Source of the DNA: Elusimicrobiota bacterium
GTDB taxonomy: Bacteria > Elusimicrobiota > Elusimicrobia > 2-02-FULL-39-32
NCBI GenBank assembly: GCA_023249835.1
Contig: JAHFBY010000017.1
Span: 1 to 11,595 of the forward strand
Direction of reading: 5' to 3'
Length of the DNA stretch: 11,595 nt
Shown: positions 6,894 to 11,595 of the stretch, one piece after another
Numbering within the stretch: the first letter of the stretch is position 1
Layout: the number at the start of each line of letters is the position of its first letter
Made by a program: the position numbers and the translations under genes
Notes under the pieces: generated by a model
Databases searched by the model: none
Seen by the model: the letters and a program-made list of their open reading frames with translations, nothing else
Told to the model about the DNA's origin: nothing

Positions 6894-7886
6894 TTAAGTC
6901 CTTTCGTGCGCTGCGCGGCGAATGATTTTGGACCAAAACAGCTTGCCGGAGGGTTCTTCAATCACTTTGGGGGCCGCTGTGTAATAGTTGGCGGTCAAGT
7001 GTGAAACCTCTCGGATAAAGCTTTTAGCGCGGCGATAGTTTCGTATGTTTTGGGTTAACACGCAAATAATATAATCTCGGTTGGGAGAATAAACAATGCC
7101 CACGTCGTGGCAGGTGTTGCGCAATAGCCCTGTTTTATGCCCAATTTGCCAATCTTCCGGCAAAGGAACGGGCAGGCGGTCGTTTACGGTTTGGCTTTTT
7201 AATATCTCCATCATTTCCGAGGAACCAACGATCCGGTTGTGATAGATCATTTCTAAAAGTTTGCCCATGTCGTTGGCGGTGGTGTAGTTTTCTACTCCGC
7301 GGTCGCGTTGCCTCAAGTCCATGATCGTGCGCGACATGTTAGTGTGGTTTAATCCCATGTTGATGAAACTGTGGTTATAAAATTCGAGCCCTAATTGATT
7401 GGTTAGCATGTTGGTTGCAGTGTTGTCCGACTCCGTAATCATTTTAAAAATCAAATAGCGCACGGAAAAGCGTTCGCCGTTGCGCACGAACTTTAATTTG
7501 CCTGAACCGCGGGCTTTATTTCTCCAATTTAACTCTATGGTTTCGTCCAAGGAAATGCGGCCATCCATTTGTGCTGTGTAGAGAGCCGCCATAATCGGCA
7601 GTTTGACTAAACTGGCGCTGGCAAAAAGGCGCGAAGTGTTATGTTCAACCACCCATCCATGTTTTAAGTCTTTAATATAAATTCCGGCTGTTCCCGGAAA
7701 AAGTTGGACCCGCGTCTTTATAGAATTTTCCATTGACTTCCATTGCGGATCCGGCTGGGGGGCAATGGGGGTGGAGTAGGCTTGGTAAATTCCCCCTCCG
7801 AGCAGTATGGGGATGATGACGATTAACAGCCAAAGGAGAATTTTCTTCACGTTGTTGTCTTGGGTAAAGATTGTATGTTCTTTCAA
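6894..7886 (-). CDS. Membrane-anchored class A beta-lactamase-like serine hydrolase (DD-peptidase fold)
   Basis: A 330-residue protein with a hydrophobic segment at about 15-36 after a short lysine-bearing N-terminus. This predicts a signal anchor with the domain outside the membrane. The penicillin-recognising fold is clear: S92-L-V-K95 (SxxK nucleophile and base), S153-D154-N155 (SDN) and K251-T-G253 (KTG). The omega-loop region, about 187-206, does not show the E166-x-x-x-N170 pattern of true class A beta-lactamases. Acyl-enzyme hydrolysis is therefore doubtful, and a role on peptidoglycan as carboxypeptidase or endopeptidase is equally likely. It should not be called a resistance gene from sequence alone. 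The TTG start at 7886 overlaps the icd stop by 4 nt (TTGA) with no clear Shine-Dalgarno; a GTG at 7850 just before the hydrophobic stretch is an alternative. Confidence 0.85.
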   Translation of the reverse strand: MKEHTIFTQDNNVKKILLWLLIVIIPILLGGGIYQAYSTPIAPQPDPQWKSMENSIKTRVQLFPGTAGIYIKDLKHGWVVEHNTSRLFASASLVKLPIMAALYTAQMDGRISLDETIELNWRNKARGSGKLKFVRNGERFSVRYLIFKMITESDNTATNMLTNQLGLEFYNHSFINMGLNHTNMSRTIMDLRQRDRGVENYTTANDMGKLLEMIYHNRIVGSSEMMEILKSQTVNDRLPVPLPEDWQIGHKTGLLRNTCHDVGIVYSPNRDYIICVLTQNIRNYRRAKSFIREVSHLTANYYTAAPKVIEEPSGKLFWSKIIRRAAHERT

Positions 7887-8974
7887 ATTTTAGAAGGTTC
7901 GAGAGAATTCATCTTGGCAATTATTGCCGTTCCCATTTCTTTGGTGCCAACTGCCGTTGGGTCATCGCGGTCTGCTTTCATGTCATAAGTGACATTTTGG
8001 CCGGCAGAAAAAATTTCGATCATGGCGCGTTCCATCTTTTGCGCGGCTTCTATTTCTCCGAGGTGGTCCAACATCAGTTTGGCAGAGAGAATGCAGGCTG
8101 AAGGGTTCACTTTATTTTGTCCCGTATACTTGGGGGCCGATCCATGAATAGCTTCAAAAACAGCAATATCTTCTCCGAAATTAGCTCCTGGAGCCACGCC
8201 TAATCCGCCTACCAAGCCCGCGCATAGATCAGACAATATGTCTCCATAAAGGTTGGGAAGGACAATGACGTCGTAAAGTTCGGGCTTTTGCACCAACTGC
8301 ATGCACATGTTGTCAATCAACCTTTCCTCGTACTCTACTCTCGGCTCATACTCCTTCGCGACTTCTCGGGCGACTTCAAAAAAAAGTCCGTCTGAAAATT
8401 TCATGATATTGGCTTTAGTCACAGCGGTGACTTTTTTGCGGTTGTGTTCCACAGCGTATTCAAAAGCAAAGCGCACAATGCGTTCGGAGCCGGTGCGGGA
8501 GATGGGTTTAATGGATATGGCGGAATCTTCCCGAATTCTGTTTTTAGAGAGCTTAATAATCTCTTTTGATTCAAACGCTCCCATCGGCCACTCTACCCCG
8601 GCGTAAAGGTCTTCGGTGTTCTCGCGCACGATTACCAGGTCAATATTTTCGTATTTGGAGCGCACTCCCGGATAGGATTTGCAGGGGCGCAGACAGGCAT
8701 AAAGGTCCAGCTCTTTGCGGATCGCCACGTTCACCGAGCGAAATCCTGTGCCAATGGGCGTGGTGATGGGGCCTTTAATGGCCACTTTATTTTTGCGGAT
8801 CGATTCCAGCACATTTGCTGGCAAAGGAGTTCCGTACTTGTTCATAACATCAATTCCGGCTTCAACGGTTTCCCAATCGATCTCTACTCCGGTGGCGTTT
8901 ACCACCCTTTTGACCGTATCCATAATTTCCGGACCAGTGCCGTCCCCCGGAATAAACGTAACTTTATGAGCCAC
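7883..8974 (-). CDS. icd: Isocitrate dehydrogenase, short form, probably NADP-dependent
   Basis: Oxidative decarboxylation of isocitrate to 2-oxoglutarate. The 363-residue protein belongs to the isocitrate/isopropylmalate dehydrogenase family. Substrate-site residues are S80 and N82 ([21 protein letters not shown]), R86, R96, R117 ([11 protein letters not shown]), Y124 and K187. Metal-binding D221, D245 and D249 ([10 protein letters not shown]) are present. The S-x-N-x-x-x-R pattern favours isocitrate over isopropylmalate. The cofactor loop reads [15 protein letters not shown] (278-292): K282, Y283 and V289 match the NADP-binding K344, Y345 and V351 of E. coli Icd, while E. coli R395 is replaced by Ala. 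The overall length resembles the shorter NAD-type enzymes, so the cofactor remains open. The start is GTG at 8974 with AAGGAG 8 nt upstream. The gene appears to head the long minus-strand run. Confidence 0.9.
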   Translation of the reverse strand: MAHKVTFIPGDGTGPEIMDTVKRVVNATGVEIDWETVEAGIDVMNKYGTPLPANVLESIRKNKVAIKGPITTPIGTGFRSVNVAIRKELDLYACLRPCKSYPGVRSKYENIDLVIVRENTEDLYAGVEWPMGAFESKEIIKLSKNRIREDSAISIKPISRTGSERIVRFAFEYAVEHNRKKVTAVTKANIMKFSDGLFFEVAREVAKEYEPRVEYEERLIDNMCMQLVQKPELYDVIVLPNLYGDILSDLCAGLVGGLGVAPGANFGEDIAVFEAIHGSAPKYTGQNKVNPSACILSAKLMLDHLGEIEAAQKMERAMIEIFSAGQNVTYDMKADRDDPTAVGTKEMGTAIIAKMNSLEPSKI

Positions 8975-8982
8975 AGTTAATT

Positions 8983-8988
8983 CTCCTT
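8983..8988 (-). promoter_or_regulatory. Ribosome binding site that fixes the GTG start of icd
   Basis: AAGGAG on the minus strand, 8 nt before the GTG at 8974. It supports the non-ATG start and gives the expected N-terminus [17 protein letters not shown]. Confidence 0.75.
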
Positions 8989-8998
8989 TTTAACGCTG

Positions 8999-9017
8999 AT
9001 TATTATCTATAAATAAT
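8999..9017. repeat. AT-rich inverted repeat over the -10 box and start site of the icd promoter
   Basis: Arms ATTATT (8999-9004) and AATAAT (9012-9017) are exact reverse complements separated by 7 nt. The dyad spans the -10 box and the predicted start site, where a repressor could bind. It is short and AT-only, so chance is a fair explanation. Confidence 0.3.
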
Positions 9018-9041
9018 ATCAACTCGTAGACGGTTTGTCAA
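9013..9041 (-). promoter_or_regulatory. Sigma70-type promoter of the icd-to-fab gene run
   Basis: On the minus strand TTGACA (9036-9041) is followed after exactly 17 nt by TATTAT (9013-9018). Transcription is predicted to start near 9006, giving a leader of about 30 nt that carries the icd ribosome binding site. The -35 box contains the TGA stop of the upstream glycosyltransferase gene, which is on the same strand. This is the best promoter I can see for the twelve genes running to position 1. It is a sequence match only. Confidence 0.7.
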
Positions 9042-10204
9042 CCTAAACTCAAGGTGAGTAAAGATGAATAAAGCTCTTCTTGTTGGCGTACCATGTGGTG
9101 GATATTAAAACTGATGTCAATGGTTTTTTGCGCGTTTTTTTTTAGCTTTTCCAGTTCTTTTGGGTCGCGCAGAGTTTGGGCAAGCTTTTCGGCCAGCGTT
9201 TCGTTTTGGCCCGGCTCCACAATGTAGCCGTTGAATCCGTTTTGGATAATGTCCCTTTGGCCATCTACAGCGTATGCAAAAACAGGTTTTCCCAAAATTA
9301 ACGCCTCCACTGAGGCGCGCGGCAGCCCTTCCCATAGAGAGGTCATAACCAAACAGTCCGCCAAGGCTAAAAGCGAAGGGATATCCCGGCGCCAACCAAG
9401 CAAACGTACTTTGTCCTGCAGTTTTAAGTCCCGCAGCTTTTGCTCAAGTTGCGGGCGCAGGCCACCGTCCCCCACCATTAAAAATGTCAGGTTGGGAAGT
9501 TTTTGCAGCGCGATTTTGGCAAAATCAAGGAAACCCAAAGGGTTTTTCTGGATTTTAAAAGGTCCGATATTTACCGCGATGTGCATTTGCGGAGCGATTT
9601 TAAGGTTTTCTCGAAGTTCAACCAGATTTGTTTTTTGCGCCTGATCTTTGATTTGATCAATGTCCACGCCGCTCCTGATGAGCCGATACTGTTCGGGTTT
9701 TCCGATTCCTTTAGCCAATCCGGTTTGGATGTTGTCTTGACTGACCGCGATTAAACAGTCGGTGAAATGGGCGATCCATTTCTCTAAAATGATGAACAGC
9801 CAGCGCACAAAAAATTTTTGACGGGGATTAAATCCAAAACCATGAACGGAATGAACTATCTTTTCTACGCCCGCGATCTTAGCCGCGATCCGTCCTATTA
9901 TCCCGGCTTTAGAGGAGTGGGTATGCACGATATCAGGTTTTTCCCGCCTCAAAATAGCAGCCAAATCCCAAATGGCTTTGCAATCTTGCCACGGGCGAAT
10001 CGGTCGAACCAGGTTCTTTACAAAAATTGTGCGCACGTGTGCTATTTTACCGGCTTCTTCATCTAAAATCCCTCCGGATCCGGCAATTAGGCCCACGTCG
10101 TATTTTTCCGGATTTAAGTGGCGGACCGTAAATAAGGTGTTTTGCTGCGCTCCGCCCAGTTCGAGTAAGGTAATAATATGTATGACTTTAATTTTATTCT
10201 TCAT
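9038..10204 (-). CDS. GT4-family glycosyltransferase
   Basis: Predicted retaining GT-B glycosyltransferase of 388 residues, cytosolic or membrane-associated, moving a sugar from a nucleotide sugar to a growing glycan or lipid carrier. The N-terminal domain opens KVIHIITLLELGGAQ (about 6-20), with HTHSSKAGIIGRIAAKIAG (94-112) and HSVHGFGF (118-125). The C-terminal donor domain has NIGPFKIQKNPLGFL (212-226), VGDGGLRPQLE (244-254) and the E-x7-E motif E292-GLPRASV-E300. The sugar and acceptor cannot be assigned. ATG at 10204 is preferred over an in-frame TTG at 10222, because the predicted -10 box lies between the two. There is no Shine-Dalgarno. It is divergent from the CgeB-like gene, which suggests one glycan locus. 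Its stop codon lies within the -35 box of the icd promoter. Confidence 0.92.
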   Translation of the reverse strand: MKNKIKVIHIITLLELGGAQQNTLFTVRHLNPEKYDVGLIAGSGGILDEEAGKIAHVRTIFVKNLVRPIRPWQDCKAIWDLAAILRREKPDIVHTHSSKAGIIGRIAAKIAGVEKIVHSVHGFGFNPRQKFFVRWLFIILEKWIAHFTDCLIAVSQDNIQTGLAKGIGKPEQYRLIRSGVDIDQIKDQAQKTNLVELRENLKIAPQMHIAVNIGPFKIQKNPLGFLDFAKIALQKLPNLTFLMVGDGGLRPQLEQKLRDLKLQDKVRLLGWRRDIPSLLALADCLVMTSLWEGLPRASVEALILGKPVFAYAVDGQRDIIQNGFNGYIVEPGQNETLAEKLAQTLRDPKELEKLKKNAQKTIDISFNIHHMVRQQEELYSSLLTLSLG

Positions 10205-10212
10205 ATGAGTTG

Positions 10213-10241
10213 ATTTTAACAAATTGAAAAAGATGTGTAAA
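10213..10241 (-). promoter_or_regulatory. Predicted promoter of the GT4 gene, leaderless type
   Basis: On the minus strand TTTACA (10236-10241), 17 nt, then TAAAAT (10213-10218). The expected start site is near 10206, about 2 nt before the ATG at 10204, so the mRNA would have almost no 5' leader. This agrees with the lack of a Shine-Dalgarno. The -35 box lies inside the spacer of the opposing promoter. Confidence 0.5.
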
Positions 10242-10252
10242 AGCGATAAAAT
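10224..10252 (+). promoter_or_regulatory. Predicted promoter of the CgeB-like gene, leaderless type
   Basis: TTGAAA (10224-10229), 17 nt, then TAAAAT (10247-10252). The expected start site is near 10259, 2 nt before the ATG at 10261. No Shine-Dalgarno precedes that ATG. The geometry mirrors that of the divergent GT4 promoter, with which it overlaps. Confidence 0.5.
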
Positions 10253-10260
10253 TGCAGCGC

Positions 10261-11280
10261 ATGAAAATTCTTTTTATCGCGAGCAAAGACCCGGATTATT
10301 TGCAAGATTTAACTTATTCGGGGTTAGCCGAGCGGCTCGGCAAAGAAAATGTGGTGGATTATCCCCGCCATTGGCAGTTCCATAAGGTTAAAAAACATTT
10401 TTGGAGCGCGGCTAACCGCTATCCGCGGAATTTAGGGTATAACGTTGATTCGCCGGCGGCGTTTAACGATAAAGAAATCGAATCGTTTTTAAATAAAAAC
10501 GAATTTGATTGGGTGGCTTTAGGCGCGGCTAAACCAGATGCGTTGCGAACGTTCTTAGAAATTGAACATAAGATCAAAGCGCCCTGGTTTTTTATTGACG
10601 GCGGGGATCGAACAGAAATCGGCGGGGATTTTCTAAGAGAGGGCGGCGCCCAAGACTTTCACCAGTTTCAATCGCTCTGCCGCAGATGTCCGCCCGCATT
10701 AATTTTTAAAAGGGAGCTGGCTATTGGAGAATCAATTCCGCAATGTTTGCCCCTTCCCTTTTCCGTTAATACTCGCCAATTGTCAATCCTGCCCTGCGCT
10801 TTGACTAAAAGGTTTCAGGTAGTGTTTTGGGCTGTGGAATCTTCCCCCATTCGCCGCAAAGTCCTGCAAAGTTTGCGCGGAAAATACGATTGCAGTTTAA
10901 ACGGCACGGCAAGCGGACAAAAATTTAAAAAATATAAATTTACTGGGGCAGATTATTTTAAAAGTTTAAACCAATCCCAAGTTGCGCTTAGTTTTCGGGG
11001 CGAGGGTTTTGACACTTTACGTTATTGGGAAATTCCCGCATGCGGAAGTTTGCTCTTATCCGAGCGCCCTTTGATACAGATCCAAAATAATTTTATGGAC
11101 CGCGGTCAAGCGGTTTTTTGCAAAAATGACGCCTCGGATTTGTTTCTTTTGATCGACTATTACTTGGGGCGTCCTGATGAAGCCTGCGCAATTGCGCAGG
11201 AAGGGCAAAAACATTTGTTGGCGCACCATACCCACCTGCACCGCGCGGATTATATTTTAAACGCGCTGGAGTGCGTTTAG
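10261..11280 (+). CDS. CgeB-like glycosyltransferase family protein
   Basis: A 339-residue protein resembling the CgeB/YkvP-type glycosyltransferases (GT-B-like, Glyco_trans_1_2 type). The N-terminal KILFIASKDPDYL strand looks like the start of a Rossmann half. FIDGGDRTEIGGDFLREGG (111-129) recalls the family's FIDG(G/D)D segment. DTLRYWEIPACGSLLLSERP (251-270) is the donor-site block, usually D-x-x-x-R-x-(F/W)-E-x-x-A-C-G. A Cys pair at C140 and C143 (SLCRRCPP) is unexplained. Neither a signal peptide nor a membrane segment is seen. ATG at 10261 is chosen over an in-frame TTG at 10252, which overlaps the predicted -10 box. No Shine-Dalgarno is visible. The function is probably sugar transfer to a surface glycan or protein; the substrate is unknown. 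The gene converges on the next one, the two ends sharing 4 nt. Confidence 0.7.
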   Translation: MKILFIASKDPDYLQDLTYSGLAERLGKENVVDYPRHWQFHKVKKHFWSAANRYPRNLGYNVDSPAAFNDKEIESFLNKNEFDWVALGAAKPDALRTFLEIEHKIKAPWFFIDGGDRTEIGGDFLREGGAQDFHQFQSLCRRCPPALIFKRELAIGESIPQCLPLPFSVNTRQLSILPCALTKRFQVVFWAVESSPIRRKVLQSLRGKYDCSLNGTASGQKFKKYKFTGADYFKSLNQSQVALSFRGEGFDTLRYWEIPACGSLLLSERPLIQIQNNFMDRGQAVFCKNDASDLFLLIDYYLGRPDEACAIAQEGQKHLLAHHTHLHRADYILNALECV

Positions 11281-11595
11281 CCGGTCAATAGTTCAGCAGT
11301 TTTTTTTCCGTCTAGTATGGCTTCTTCCATAAAGGAGTATTTCCATTCCCCGTAGCGGCCAATGGCGTGTATCCCGGCGTTGTTTAAAAATTTAAAAATT
11401 TCATCAAGCACAAGTTTGCGGTTTGGAGTATAAATAACGTAAGCGTGATTGATTCTAATGACGTCCGCCACTAAAATTTTATCTTTGGGTTCTAAAATGC
11501 CGCATTTTTCTAAGTCTGACCGGATGCGTTTGAGGAAGTGGGGATTTTTATAGTCAATTTTCTTTTGCGGCGGATGAGCAACTTCCACATACATC
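11277..11595 (-). CDS. FAD-dependent amine-oxidase-type oxidoreductase, C-terminal fragment (runs off the right edge)
   Basis: The last 105 or so codons of a minus-strand gene whose start lies beyond the window. The Met at 11594 is probably internal. The fragment has DVIRINHAYVIYTPN, then GIHAIGRYGEWKYSFMEEAI and a closing DGKKTAELLTG. The G-R-Y-G-x-W-x-Y-x-x-M-E-x-A block is the C-terminal FAD-contacting end of flavin amine oxidase or protoporphyrinogen-oxidase-like proteins. Such proteins often sit in polysaccharide clusters and resemble UDP-galactopyranose mutase in fold. The two neighbouring glycosyltransferase genes fit that setting. The dinucleotide-binding N-terminus is outside the window, so the reaction cannot be named. 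The stop overlaps that of the convergent CgeB-like gene. Confidence 0.7.
   Translation of the reverse strand, partial: MYVEVAHPPQKKIDYKNPHFLKRIRSDLEKCGILEPKDKILVADVIRINHAYVIYTPNRKLVLDEIFKFLNNAGIHAIGRYGEWKYSFMEEAILDGKKTAELLTG

Noticed and set aside
9117..9395. A 92-codon frame on the same strand within the GT4 gene
   Set aside because: It is a shifted reading inside the donor domain; the E-x7-E motif and C-terminus are intact in the main frame.
1..11595. tRNA, rRNA, riboswitch, CRISPR, transposon or intrinsic terminator
   Set aside because: Nearly all of the window is coding; the gaps are at most 63 nt and hold no convincing structured RNA, long repeat or GC hairpin with a T-run.

Overview
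The window is about 11.6 kb of a bacterial chromosome of roughly average GC content. It is dense and ordinary in gene content: a complete-looking run of type II fatty acid synthesis (FAS II) genes, some central metabolism, and the edge of a glycan-type cluster. I see no rRNA, tRNA, CRISPR array, insertion sequence or phage gene. The order plsX-fabH-fabD-fabG-acpP-fabF-rnc, preceded by rpmF, is widespread in diderm and candidate-phylum bacteria. The rpmF, ndk and isocitrate dehydrogenase sequences do not point to a well-known model genus. An uncultured lineage of the Omnitrophota/Elusimicrobiota kind is my guess, at low confidence.

Left and centre (1-8974, all minus strand, so reading right to left): isocitrate dehydrogenase (icd), a membrane-anchored serine beta-lactamase/DD-peptidase-like protein, nucleoside diphosphate kinase (ndk), ribosomal protein L32 (rpmF), plsX, fabH, fabD, fabG, acpP, fabF, RNase III (rnc), and the first 60 codons of an acyl-CoA dehydrogenase that runs off the left edge. 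Gaps are 3 to 46 nt, and icd/bla-like and plsX/fabH overlap. I see no terminator inside the run. A good sigma70-type promoter (TTGACA, 17 nt, TATTAT) lies just upstream of icd, so the twelve genes may form one transcription unit, though internal promoters cannot be excluded. PlsX makes acyl-phosphate for phospholipid synthesis. FabD loads malonyl onto ACP, FabH starts chains, FabF extends them and FabG reduces the 3-keto group. The dehydratase (FabZ/FabA) and enoyl reductase (FabI/K/L/V) are not in this window.

Right (9038-11595): a GT4 glycosyltransferase on the minus strand and a CgeB-like glycosyltransferase on the plus strand diverge from a 56-bp gap. They are followed by the C-terminal end of an FAD-dependent amine-oxidase-type protein whose gene converges on, and overlaps, the CgeB-like gene. 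This part looks like the border of a surface polysaccharide or glycoconjugate locus.

The most unusual points are four. RNase III has an apparent in-frame loss of about six residues next to a catalytic Glu. The two divergent glycosyltransferase genes have mirror-image promoters that predict leaderless mRNAs. The short isocitrate dehydrogenase carries NADP-type cofactor residues. The beta-lactamase-like protein lacks the deacylating Glu of true class A enzymes. I found no convincing new multi-gene system.
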